Assembly (NCBI RefSeq): GCF_041435335.1
Contig: NZ_CP108430.1
Coordinates: 2,170,001-2,234,000, forward strand
DNA length: 64,000 nucleotides
Reading direction: 5' to 3'
Origin: Streptomyces sp. NBC_01283
GTDB taxonomy: Bacteria > Actinomycetota > Actinomycetes > Streptomycetales > Streptomycetaceae
The notes beneath the pieces are model-generated. The model had not been told where the DNA came from. It searched no databases and saw nothing but the letters and a program-made list of their open reading frames with translations. A program made the translations under genes and the position numbers. Positions 43,497 to 51,685 of the stretch are shown here, piece after piece; positions within the stretch are counted from its first letter, which is position 1; each line of letters starts with the position of its first letter.

Positions 43497-45116
43497 ATGT
43501 CCGCACCAGCGCAGTCCCCGCTGGCCATCGTCGACGCGGAGCCTCTGCCGCGGCAGGAGGAGGTCCTCACCGATGCGGCCCTCGCCTTTGTGGCCGAGCT
43601 GCACCGGCTCTTCACGCCCCGCCGTGACGAGCTCCTCAGCCGCCGCGCCGAGCGCCGCGCCGAGATCGCCCGCACCTCCACGCTCGACTTCCTGCCCGAG
43701 ACCGCGGCGATCCGCGCGGACGACTCGTGGAAGGTGGCGCCGGCCCCGGACGCCCTGAACGACCGCCGCGTCGAGATCACCGGTCCGACCGACCGGAAGA
43801 TGACCATCAACGCCCTGAACTCGGGCGCCAAGGTCTGGCTCGCGGACTTCGAGGACGCCTCGGCGCCCACCTGGGAGAACGTGGTCCTCGGCCAGCTCAA
43901 CCTCACCGACGCCTACGAGCGCCGCATCGACTTCACCGACGACCGCAGCGGCAAGTCGTACTCCCTCAAGGACGCCGGCGAGCTCGCCACCGTCGTGATG
44001 CGCCCGCGCGGCTGGCACCTGGACGAGCGCCACCTGCAGTTCGAGGGGCAGCCGGTGCCCGGCGCGCTCGTCGACTTCGGCCTGTACTTCTTCCACAACG
44101 CCAAGCGCCTCATCGAGCTCGGCAAGGGGCCGTACTTCTACCTCCCGAAGACGGAGTCGTACCTGGAGGCCCGTCTCTGGAACGACATCTTCGTCTTCGC
44201 GCAGGACTACGTCGGCATCCCGCAGGGCACCGTCCGCGCCACGGTCCTCATCGAGACGATCACGGCCGCGTACGAGATGGAGGAGATCCTCTACGAGCTC
44301 CGCGACCACGCGTCGGGCCTGAACGCCGGCCGCTGGGACTACCTCTTCTCCATCGTCAAGAACTTCCGTGACGGCGGCTCCAAGTTCGTCCTGCCGGACC
44401 GCAACCTCGTGACGATGACCGCCCCCTTCATGCGGGCGTACACCGAACTCCTCGTCCGCACCTGCCACAAGCGCGGCGCGCACGCGATCGGCGGCATGGC
44501 CGCGTTCATCCCGTCCCGCAAGGACGCCGAGGTGAACAAGGTCGCGTTCGAGAAGGTCAAGAACGACAAGGACCGCGAGGCGGGCGACGGCTTCGACGGC
44601 TCCTGGGTCGCGCACCCGGACCTGGTCCCGATCGCGATGAAGTCCTTCGACGCCGTCCTCGGCGAGAAGCCCAACCAGAAGGACCGCCTGCGCGAGGACG
44701 TGAAGGTCGCACCCGGCGACCTGATCGCCATCGACTCCCTCGACGCGAAGCCCACGTACGACGGCCTGGTCAACGCCGTCCAGGTCGGCATCCGTTACAT
44801 CGAGGCGTGGCTGCGCGGCCTGGGCGCCGTCGCCATCTTCAACCTCATGGAGGACGCGGCCACCGCCGAGATCTCGCGCTCGCAGATCTGGCAGTGGATC
44901 AACGCGGGCGTCGTCTTCGAGAACGGCCAGACCGCCACCGCCGACCTCGCCCGCGAGGTGGCCGCCGGTGAACTGGCCGCCATCCGCGCCGAGATCGGCG
45001 AGGAGGCCTTCGAGGCCGGCAAGTGGCAGCAGGCCCACGACCTCCTCCTCCAGGTCTCCCTGGACGCGGACTACGCCGACTTCCTGACCCTCCCGGCCTA
45101 CGAGCAGCTTCGCTGA
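43497..45116 (+). CDS. aceB: malate synthase A
   Basis: This 539-residue enzyme condenses glyoxylate with acetyl-CoA to malate. It carries the family blocks KVWLADFEDASAPTWENVV, VVMRPRGWHLDERHL, YFYLPKTESYLEARLWNDIF, RATVLIETITAAYEMEEILYELRDHASGLNAGRWDY and the C-terminal LMEDAATAEISRSQIWQW with the catalytic Asp. Length and order match AceB. GAAGGAAG precedes the ATG. Next to allantoin genes its role is to use the glyoxylate released from ureidoglycolate; no isocitrate lyase gene is adjacent. Confidence 0.96.
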   Translation: MSAPAQSPLAIVDAEPLPRQEEVLTDAALAFVAELHRLFTPRRDELLSRRAERRAEIARTSTLDFLPETAAIRADDSWKVAPAPDALNDRRVEITGPTDRKMTINALNSGAKVWLADFEDASAPTWENVVLGQLNLTDAYERRIDFTDDRSGKSYSLKDAGELATVVMRPRGWHLDERHLQFEGQPVPGALVDFGLYFFHNAKRLIELGKGPYFYLPKTESYLEARLWNDIFVFAQDYVGIPQGTVRATVLIETITAAYEMEEILYELRDHASGLNAGRWDYLFSIVKNFRDGGSKFVLPDRNLVTMTAPFMRAYTELLVRTCHKRGAHAIGGMAAFIPSRKDAEVNKVAFEKVKNDKDREAGDGFDGSWVAHPDLVPIAMKSFDAVLGEKPNQKDRLREDVKVAPGDLIAIDSLDAKPTYDGLVNAVQVGIRYIEAWLRGLGAVAIFNLMEDAATAEISRSQIWQWINAGVVFENGQTATADLAREVAAGELAAIRAEIGEEAFEAGKWQQAHDLLLQVSLDADYADFLTLPAYEQLR

Positions 45117-45137
45117 TTTCTCGTACGCAGTTCATGG

Positions 45138-45173
45138 CTGAGCCCCCGGCACCGCACAGCGCCGGGGGCTCAG
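45138..45173. terminator. terminator after malate synthase
   Basis: Perfect 13-bp arms (CTGAGCCCCCGGC and complement) flank a 10-base loop, 21 bases after the aceB stop and before the convergent kinase-like gene. Confidence 0.8.
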
Positions 45174-45230
45174 TCGTGGGCCCCTCAAGGGGTGTGGGGA
45201 ACTGCGCGCCCAGACACAAACGGCCCGCGG

Positions 45231-46136
45231 CTAACCGAGATGCGAGGACCAGTCCTGTTCAGCCGCAGGCTTCCCGTGCAGATCAGGCACCCGCTTGAGC
45301 CAGGCGGGCCGCCCCTTCTCAGTAGCCGCAGCACGCCGGGCATCGGCGGCGGCAAGCTCACCCCGGGACGGGAAATCCACCGGCAGCCAGGCCGCCGAGG
45401 CCCGCGCCCGGGCCAGCAAGAAGGCAACGTACGCCTCCCGCACCTCGTCAGGCGACGAGAACCCCGGCTCATCCGCCAGCCACGCGTCAGGCACCAGGGC
45501 GGCGATGTCACGGAGAACGGTCTCCGTGACGAGAGGCGCCAGCTCGGCATCAGCGGCGGCCGTATCGGGCCCGTACCCCCCGAGGGCGTGGTGGCGGAAG
45601 TCGTAGACCTTGTCCGGTGCCGACGCGCCCCAGCGGTGGTGGAAGACCAGTGCCGCGCCGTGGTCGATGAGCCACAGCTTCGGCTCGTGGATGCCGAACG
45701 TGGGCCAGATCATCAGGTTCGAACTGTGCACCGTGCGGTCGACGTTGGCCGTGAGGGCGTCGAGCCAGACCACCTTGCCCGCCTCCAGCGGGTCCACGTC
45801 CAGCGCCTCGGGGGTGAAGTCCACGGCGCCCGGCAGGAGGTCCATGCCGAGGTTGATTCCGGCGCTGGCGTCCAGCAGGTCCCGCACCTCCTGGTGCGGT
45901 TCGTCCGTCGCCACCGCCGGGTCGAAGTCGACCAGGACGAGCTCGGGGAAGCGCAGGCCGAGCCGACGGGCCAGTTCGCCGACGATGATCTCGGCGACCA
46001 GCGCCTTGCGGCCCTGCGCGGACCCGGTGAACTTCACCACGTAGGTGCCGGAATCGTCGGCCTCGACCACGCCGGGCACGGAGCCCCCGGTGTGCAAGGG
46101 GTTCACGTACCGGGTCGCGATGACTTCTCTGAGCAC
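45231..46136 (-). CDS. HipA-like kinase family protein
   Basis: This 301-residue protein has features of the HipA/PI3-4-kinase-like fold: VKFTGSAQGRKALVAEIIVGELARRLGL with an ATP-site Lys (about residue 35), WLDALTANVDRTVHSSNLM, the catalytic-loop Asp/Asn, and LWLIDHGAALVFHHRW with the metal-binding Asp. It belongs to the short HipA-like group found widely in Streptomyces, not to HipAB toxins; no HipB antitoxin gene is adjacent. It lies 25 bases downstream of the P450 gene on the same strand, so it may be read through from the biosynthetic cluster. Confidence 0.78.
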   Translation of the reverse strand: MLREVIATRYVNPLHTGGSVPGVVEADDSGTYVVKFTGSAQGRKALVAEIIVGELARRLGLRFPELVLVDFDPAVATDEPHQEVRDLLDASAGINLGMDLLPGAVDFTPEALDVDPLEAGKVVWLDALTANVDRTVHSSNLMIWPTFGIHEPKLWLIDHGAALVFHHRWGASAPDKVYDFRHHALGGYGPDTAAADAELAPLVTETVLRDIAALVPDAWLADEPGFSSPDEVREAYVAFLLARARASAAWLPVDFPSRGELAAADARRAAATEKGRPAWLKRVPDLHGKPAAEQDWSSHLG

Positions 46137-46161
46137 CTCTCCAGGCTATACGGCCCTCACC

Positions 46162-47661
46162 TCATGATCCCGAGGTGCCGGTGACCGGGCACTTCTGCGC
46201 CGCCGTAACCGGCGCCGTGGAGGTGGACGCGGGTGCGGGTGCGGGTGCGGGTGCGGCCACCGTGCGGCTGACCGCTGCCGCGCCCTCGCGTGCCTTCACG
46301 CGCACCATGACGTCCTGCAAGGGGCGCAGCGAGATCACCGGTGAGCCGTACTGCAGGGAGTGGCCCGGGATCATGCTCAGCTTGAACCGCTGGTTGATCA
46401 TCGTCACGATCGTCCGCAGTTCGAGCAGCGCCATGGTGTTGCCGATGCACTGCCGCGGGCCCGCGCCGAACGGGAAGTAGGCCATGCGCGGGCGCTCCTT
46501 CACCGCCTCCGGGGTGAAGCGGTACGGGTCGAAGGCCAGCGGGTTGTCCCAGTGGAGCGGGTTGTGGTGGGACACGAGGGGTGAGAGCAGGATCGACGAG
46601 CCCGCCTCGATGTCGTAGCCGCCCAGGCTGTCCGGGCCGACGGCCGCGCGGGGGAAGATCCAGATCGGCGGGTGCATCCGCAGGCTCTCGTCCACCACCA
46701 TCTTGGTGTACGTCAGCGCGTCGGTGTTCTGCGTGTCCGGCAGGCCGCCGCCCAGGACCTGGGCGATCTCCGCGTCCAACTCCTCCTGCACCGGGGGGTG
46801 GTTGGCGATCGAGAGCAGGGTCCAGCAGAGCGACACCGCGGTCGTCTCGTGTCCCGCCAGGTAGATGGTCAGGAGTTCGTCGCGCAGTTCCTGGTCGGTC
46901 CAGGGCTCACCCGTGACGGGGTCCTTGGCCTCTTCCATCAGGGATATCAGCGAGCCCTCGCCGGTGCGCGCGTAGCTCTCGCGGACATCGGCGACGATCT
47001 TGTCGAAGACCCGGTGGATGCGGGCGATCTTGTGCTTGCGGTCGGTCGGCAGCCAGGACGGCATCATCTCGGACGGCGTACCGCGCCGGAACATCACCTC
47101 GACCACGTCGTCGACGATGTGCTTGAGCACCTTGGACGAGGGCTTGATGTCGTAGGCGAACAGCGAGCGGCTGAGCGTGATCAGGGTGAGCTTGAGCATC
47201 TCCGTCATCAGGTCGACGGGCTCGTCGCGGGCGGCCTTGGCCTCCCAATCGTCGAGCATCTCGTTCGTCGCGGTGACGATGTTCGGGACGATGTCGAGGA
47301 TGGTGTTCTTCTGGAACGCGGGCTGGACCGCACGGCGGTGCCCGCGCCAGTACTCGCCGTCCGTGGTGAGCAGACCCTTGCCCATGACGACGCTGAACTG
47401 CTCGTACAGCGGGCCGCGTACGTAGTTGCTGTTGTTCTTCACCAGGACCTGCTGCACCGCTTCGGGGCCGGTGATCTGGTGGACCGTCATCGGTCCGAGC
47501 CGCATGCGTACGGTCTCGCCGTAGTCGCGCTGCAGGCCGAGGAGGAACTCGGCGGTGTTGCGCCGCCAGGAACCGAGGCTGCCGAGCAGCGGGACTCCCT
47601 TGGGGCCGGGAGCACGGGCGGCGCCGCTGGGTGTGGTGGCGGGGGCTGTGGTGGCGGTCAT
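46162..47661 (-). CDS. cytochrome P450
   Basis: This 499-residue P450 has the I-helix AGHETTAVSL (about residues 266-275), ExxR in DESLRMHPP, and the heme loop FGAGPRQCIGNTMALLEL. Overall it resembles bacterial fatty-acid- or terpene-hydroxylating P450s of the CYP110/CYP183-like type more than small actinomycete macrolide P450s. A Pro-Ala repeat (APAPAPAPAS) encoded by a GCGGGT repeat forms part of a C-terminal tail not needed for the fold. Its ATG overlaps the stop of the upstream SDR gene by four bases. It probably hydroxylates the polyketide chain. Confidence 0.92.
   Translation of the reverse strand: MTATTAPATTPSGAARAPGPKGVPLLGSLGSWRRNTAEFLLGLQRDYGETVRMRLGPMTVHQITGPEAVQQVLVKNNSNYVRGPLYEQFSVVMGKGLLTTDGEYWRGHRRAVQPAFQKNTILDIVPNIVTATNEMLDDWEAKAARDEPVDLMTEMLKLTLITLSRSLFAYDIKPSSKVLKHIVDDVVEVMFRRGTPSEMMPSWLPTDRKHKIARIHRVFDKIVADVRESYARTGEGSLISLMEEAKDPVTGEPWTDQELRDELLTIYLAGHETTAVSLCWTLLSIANHPPVQEELDAEIAQVLGGGLPDTQNTDALTYTKMVVDESLRMHPPIWIFPRAAVGPDSLGGYDIEAGSSILLSPLVSHHNPLHWDNPLAFDPYRFTPEAVKERPRMAYFPFGAGPRQCIGNTMALLELRTIVTMINQRFKLSMIPGHSLQYGSPVISLRPLQDVMVRVKAREGAAAVSRTVAAPAPAPAPASTSTAPVTAAQKCPVTGTSGS
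46229..46256 (+). repeat. hexamer repeat (GCGGGT) in the P450 3' end
   Basis: Four and two-thirds copies of GCGGGT encode an alternating Ala-Pro tail on the minus strand. Length variation between strains is likely. Confidence 0.85.
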
Positions 47662-48581
47662 CGGCGGTCTCCTTCGTGGCGGGGCTGCGGTCGGGACTGC
47701 GGGCTCGGTGTCGCCCGGCGGGTCTCGTCGCGGGGCACCGGGAACACCCGCCGCACGAAAAGGTTGTCGAAGACGACGTCCGGGGCGAGGCGGCGCAGGG
47801 CGAGGGTGCTGCGGGCGAGGAATCCGACGGGGTAGCGGGCGCTCGGGCGTGGGCTGCGGACCGTGCGCTCCACCACCTTGGCGACGTCGTCGGACTGGAT
47901 GGCGAAGGTGCCGGCCAGGGAGCGGCGGCTGCCCGTGTAGATGGCGTCGAAGTAGTCGGCCGTGCGCCGGCGGAACGCTTCGTAGTCCTGGCTCACGGGC
48001 TTGAAGTTGGCCACGTAGGTGGCGCCGAAGTCGGTCGTACGCACCGGGCCCGGCTCGATGAGGACGACCCGGACGCCGAAGTCCGCGACCTCCAGGCGCA
48101 GGGCGTCGCTCAGTGCCTCGACCGCGTGCTTGGACGCCTGGTAGAAGCCGCCGCCGGGGACCGCGTAACGGCCGAAGATCGACGAGATGTTGATGATGGT
48201 CCCGCGCCGCGCGGCACGCATGGCGGGCAGCACGAGCTGGCTGAGGCGGGCGAGTCCGAACACGTTGGTCTCGAACTGCTGCCGCATGTCCTCGATTCCG
48301 ACCTCCTCCACGACGCCCGACGTGGCGTATCCGGCGCTGTTGACGAGGGCGCCGACCGAGCCGTGCTCGGCCTCGATGAGGTCGACGACCTCACGCATGC
48401 TCTTCTCGTCGGTGACGTCCAGGCGGAGCGTCCGGATGCCTTCGGCCGCCAGTGGGGCGAGGGTCTCCGGCCTGCGTGCCGTGGCGTACACGATCAGGCC
48501 GGACCGGTGCATCCGCAGGGCGCAGGCGCGGCCGATCCCGGAGGAACAGCCGGTGATGAGCACGGGCAGGGATGTCGTCAT
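47658..48581 (-). CDS. SDR oxidoreductase of the polyketide cluster
   Basis: This 307-residue classical SDR has LITGCSSGIG (about residues 8-17), NSAGYATSG, ISSIFGRYAVPGGGFYQASKHA with the catalytic Ser and YxxxK, and the PGPVRT loop. It resembles the 17-beta-hydroxysteroid-dehydrogenase-like group that reduces or oxidises lipid-like alcohols. The C-terminal 40 residues are Arg/Pro-rich. GGAGAGTGGG precedes the ATG. It is coupled to the P450 and separated from the SnoaL gene by a hairpin, so SDR-P450 may have its own promoter. Confidence 0.9.
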   Translation of the reverse strand: MTTSLPVLITGCSSGIGRACALRMHRSGLIVYATARRPETLAPLAAEGIRTLRLDVTDEKSMREVVDLIEAEHGSVGALVNSAGYATSGVVEEVGIEDMRQQFETNVFGLARLSQLVLPAMRAARRGTIINISSIFGRYAVPGGGFYQASKHAVEALSDALRLEVADFGVRVVLIEPGPVRTTDFGATYVANFKPVSQDYEAFRRRTADYFDAIYTGSRRSLAGTFAIQSDDVAKVVERTVRSPRPSARYPVGFLARSTLALRRLAPDVVFDNLFVRRVFPVPRDETRRATPSPQSRPQPRHEGDRR

Positions 48582-48600
48582 CCCACTCTCCTATTCTCTG

Positions 48601-48615
48601 CCCCGATCATCGGGG
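48601..48615. promoter_or_regulatory. perfect inverted repeat upstream of the SDR-P450 pair
   Basis: CCCCGATCATCGGGG has 7-bp perfect arms around one base, 20 bases before the SDR start. It could act as an operator or as a leader hairpin. Confidence 0.4.
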
Positions 48616-48649
48616 ATGTCCCTGTGCGGGGTACCGCGGCAGCAAGGGG

Positions 48650-48713
48650 AATTCGGGTCTCTTGGAATTCGGGTTACTTGAGATTCAGGCTTCTTGGAGT
48701 TCGGGGCTTGGGG
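48650..48713. repeat. degenerate 16-bp tandem repeat
   Basis: About four imperfect units of the form AATTCGGGTCTCTTGG lie between the SDR and SnoaL-like genes. The stretch is less GC-rich than its neighbours. Confidence 0.55.
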
Positions 48714-48720
48714 TCGCGCG

Positions 48721-48752
48721 CCGGCCCCGGCACCCGAGGGCGCCGGGGCCGG
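48721..48752. terminator. hairpin after the SnoaL-like gene
   Basis: Perfect 11-bp arms (CCGGCCCCGGC and complement) flank a 10-base loop just after the SnoaL-like stop. It probably reduces read-through from the PKS genes into SDR-P450. Confidence 0.65.
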
Positions 48753-48758
48753 TCCTTT

Positions 48759-49178
48759 TCAGCCCAGGGCGCCGAGCTGCTTGGCGAGTTCGAGGCCGTC
48801 CAGCGAGAACCAGCTCTCGACGATCTTTCCGTCCTTGAATTCGTCGATCACGATGCCGCTGACGGCGAATTCGCGGCCGATGGCCGGCACGCCCTCGTAG
48901 GGCTCACCGGTGTGGGTGCCGCGCGCGGTGAACCGGCTGACGACCTTCTCGCCCTCCAGGATCCAGTCGTCGACCGTCACGTGCAGGTCGGGGAAGGAAG
49001 CGCGCTGGAGGCGCACCCACTCCTTGAGGTGCTCGACGCCTTCCTTGCCGTTCGGGGCCGTGCCGTGGCTGATGTGGTCGTCACCGGCGCCCTCGTAGAT
49101 CACGTCGAGGTTGCCCTTGTTGAGGCACTCCTCGTAGTAGCGCTCCAGTACGGCCTTGTTCTCCTGCAGATTCGACAT
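48759..49178 (-). CDS. SnoaL-like polyketide cyclase/NTF2-fold protein
   Basis: This 139-residue protein has the SnoaL pattern: an N-terminal helix pair (ENKAVLERYYEECLNKGNLDVIYE), then HGTAPNGKEGVEHLKEWVRLQRASFPDLHVTVDDWILEGEKVVSRFTARGTHTGEP, and the C-terminal DGKIVESWFSLDGLELAKQLG. Members cyclise polyketides by aldol chemistry or act as hydrolases or isomerases. Within this cluster a role in ring closure or stereochemical editing is plausible. AGGAAAGG precedes the ATG. It is 73 bases after the KR-DH gene. Confidence 0.88.
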   Translation of the reverse strand: MSNLQENKAVLERYYEECLNKGNLDVIYEGAGDDHISHGTAPNGKEGVEHLKEWVRLQRASFPDLHVTVDDWILEGEKVVSRFTARGTHTGEPYEGVPAIGREFAVSGIVIDEFKDGKIVESWFSLDGLELAKQLGALG

Positions 49179-49251
49179 GTCTACCTTTCCTTATTTCCGT
49201 GCGGTGATATTTCGTGCGGTGATATTTGGAGCGTTGGTACAGGGGTGGCGG

Positions 49252-51666
49252 TCAGCCGTTTCCGACCGGCCCGCGCGGGCCCGAGACGCTCATGACGGGG
49301 GTCCCGGATTCCGCGTTCTTCACTTTCCACACCCCAAGGGCCGTGTCGCCCTCGACGAGGGAATTCCCGTGCTCCTCGGAATGGAGCGTGATGCGGCCGA
49401 AGACCAGCGGGTCCCTCGCGACCGAGACGCCTTCGCCCTGGCTGGCGCCGGCCCGGACCACGTTCTCCAGCGCGGAGACGGGCAGTACGGTGCGCGGCGC
49501 GTGGAGCGTCGCCCACAGGTCGTTGGGGACGCACGGCCGCACCACGGCGGTCAGGAGGCCGTCCGGCCCTTCGGACCAGTCGGCGGCGGGCACCACCGAG
49601 CCGCGCCAGCTCAGCAGCGGCGGGCCGGAGCGCCAGACGGTCGTCGGCTTCACGTCAGGCCGCGCCAGGACGGGAGAGCGGGTGCCTCCCGGCTCGTGGA
49701 CGACCCGCAGGCTCGCCTCGGGACCGTCCCCGGCGGCGTCCGAAGCCCGCCGGAAGCGCACGGTGACCACCCAGGTGTCCCCTTCGTGCGCACCGGTCAC
49801 CTCCCGCTCCCACACGGTCGCTCCCGCGTCGAGCCGCAGCAGGTCGAGCGGTACGACGACCTCCTCCAGGGAGCCCGCCCGCAGCGCCGGGAAGTCCTCG
49901 GGGACGATCCACTCCGCGCCGCGTACCGCGCTCTCCAGGAGGATGCTCACGGGGACGGCCGCCGTGCCGTCCACCTGGAAGTCGCCGAGGACCGGCGCCC
50001 GGTGACGGTCGAACGTCACCCGCGACACCATGCGCGCGTGCGGCTGATACGTCGTCACCTCCCCCAGGTGGAAGATCCGCGGGTAGGTGTCGGTGAAGCC
50101 GGGCAGGTCGGGCACGACGGGGTAGTCGGTGGCCTGGCCGGGGCTCATCGCCCTGCCCAGCGGCCCCACGAAGGTGACCTCCCCGTCGGATCCGGCCCGC
50201 AGCTCCGCCTGCCACTTGGCGAGGCCCTCGGTGATGTCGATGGCCGCCATGTAGCGCAGCGTCGCCGAGAAGTTGGAGATGAGGCCGATGCGGTCCCAGG
50301 TCGGCCAGGCCAGAGTCATCACGGGGAAGTCCGCGCGGCGGCTCGCCCACCGGCCGAGGCGGGCCAGGCCTTCGTTGGCCGCCGCGTATTCGAGCTGGCC
50401 GACCATGCCGCCGAGCCGCCCGGTGAGGGAGCCGACGCTGCAGAAGAACTTGAGCCGGTGGCCCTGCAGTTGGTCGAAGAGGTTGAGGAAACCCCCGATC
50501 TTCGTGCGGACGGTCCGCAGGATCTCCTCGTCGCTCTTCTTGGGCAGCCTGGCCGCGGTGTCCACGCCCGCGTTGTGCACGACTCCGGTCAGCGCGTCGC
50601 CCTCGCGCTCCACGAGGGCGCGCACCTGCTCCAGGTCGGTGAAGTCGCAGCGGGCGTAGTCGACGCGCAGCCCGCCTGCCCTGGCTTCGGTGATGTTCGT
50701 CGAGAGTTCCCACAGGCGGCGGGTGCGGGCGATGTCCCGCCGGATCTCCACCGGCGTCGCCCCCTGCCGCAGCCGGGCCCACAACTCCTTCTCGTACGCC
50801 TTGAGTTCGCTCTCCGCGGCGCCGAACCACGGTTCGTCGCCGGTGGGGAACTCCTCCCGGCCCGTCACCACGACCCGCAGGCCGTGGGTGGCGGCCAGCG
50901 AGCGGGCCAGCTCCCAGCCGATGCCCCGCCCGCCGCCCGAGATCAGCACGCAGTCGTCCGGGCCCAGCGGGACGGTGGGCCGCCCGGCGGGCCGGGCGAC
51001 GGGGGTGAGGGTCAGCCGCTGTCCGTCGCGGTGCCCGACCTCCAGCTCGCCGGGCCTGCCCAGTTCGGCGGCGACGATGCCCGGCAGGTCGGCGAGGGCG
51101 TCCAGGCCGGTGTCGACGACGCGTGCGTTGCAGTTCGGCAGTTCGCGGTGCAGCGTCTTCGCGAGCCCCGCCCAGATGCCGCCGAGCGGCTGCGTCAGGT
51201 CGTCATCGGGGTGGTGGCCCATGCCGCCGCCCAGGTAGGTCACGGCCAGGTAGTACAGGCGCCGTGCCGAGGTCTCGGCGGACCAGTCGTCGTAGTGCTC
51301 GCGCAGCGCGGCCACCGTCTGGAGGAGCGGCTCGCGCCAGGCCTCGCCCAGGTCGCCGGGGCCGGACGCGCCGCCGCCCACCGTGAGGTCGACGATCGCG
51401 TCCACGGCTCCCCCGGGAGCCGCCGGGTGGCGGCGCACCAGGGCGCCGTACCCGGTCAGTTCACGTTCCACGGCCGCGGCGGTCCCGTCGTCGCCGCCGA
51501 CGATCAGGACCCGCATCCCCGCGAGGCGCGCGGGGTCGGCGGGGGGCGCCGGCAGAGCGGTGAGGTGCCACTCCATCCGGCTCACCGCCTGCACGGAGGC
51601 CGGGGCGCCTCCCGCGCTGTCGGCGGCCACCGGCGAGGGCGGCCGTTCGCGTACGGATGTCGTCAT
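49252..51666 (-). CDS. PKS accessory protein: ketoreductase plus DH-like domain
   Basis: This 804-residue protein has a KR structural subdomain (about 30-200), then a catalytic KR (about 215-480) with SGGGRGIG, Lys in RTKIGGFLNLF, Ser in CSVGSLTG and Tyr in QLEYAAANEG. A double-hotdog DH-like domain follows (about 480-795). In the DH the usual DHxVxG motif reads GDFQVDGTAAVP, with Phe for the catalytic His, and the second-half motif reads SALENVVRAG instead of LLDAxxQ, so it is probably inactive. I chose ATG 51666, which has GAGGGAGGAG 8 bases upstream; GTG 51693, overlapping the PKS stop, is the alternative. No ACP is present. Confidence 0.9.
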   Translation of the reverse strand: MTTSVRERPPSPVAADSAGGAPASVQAVSRMEWHLTALPAPPADPARLAGMRVLIVGGDDGTAAAVERELTGYGALVRRHPAAPGGAVDAIVDLTVGGGASGPGDLGEAWREPLLQTVAALREHYDDWSAETSARRLYYLAVTYLGGGMGHHPDDDLTQPLGGIWAGLAKTLHRELPNCNARVVDTGLDALADLPGIVAAELGRPGELEVGHRDGQRLTLTPVARPAGRPTVPLGPDDCVLISGGGRGIGWELARSLAATHGLRVVVTGREEFPTGDEPWFGAAESELKAYEKELWARLRQGATPVEIRRDIARTRRLWELSTNITEARAGGLRVDYARCDFTDLEQVRALVEREGDALTGVVHNAGVDTAARLPKKSDEEILRTVRTKIGGFLNLFDQLQGHRLKFFCSVGSLTGRLGGMVGQLEYAAANEGLARLGRWASRRADFPVMTLAWPTWDRIGLISNFSATLRYMAAIDITEGLAKWQAELRAGSDGEVTFVGPLGRAMSPGQATDYPVVPDLPGFTDTYPRIFHLGEVTTYQPHARMVSRVTFDRHRAPVLGDFQVDGTAAVPVSILLESAVRGAEWIVPEDFPALRAGSLEEVVVPLDLLRLDAGATVWEREVTGAHEGDTWVVTVRFRRASDAAGDGPEASLRVVHEPGGTRSPVLARPDVKPTTVWRSGPPLLSWRGSVVPAADWSEGPDGLLTAVVRPCVPNDLWATLHAPRTVLPVSALENVVRAGASQGEGVSVARDPLVFGRITLHSEEHGNSLVEGDTALGVWKVKNAESGTPVMSVSGPRGPVGNG

Positions 51667-51685
51667 GCTGCGGTCTCCTCCCTCG

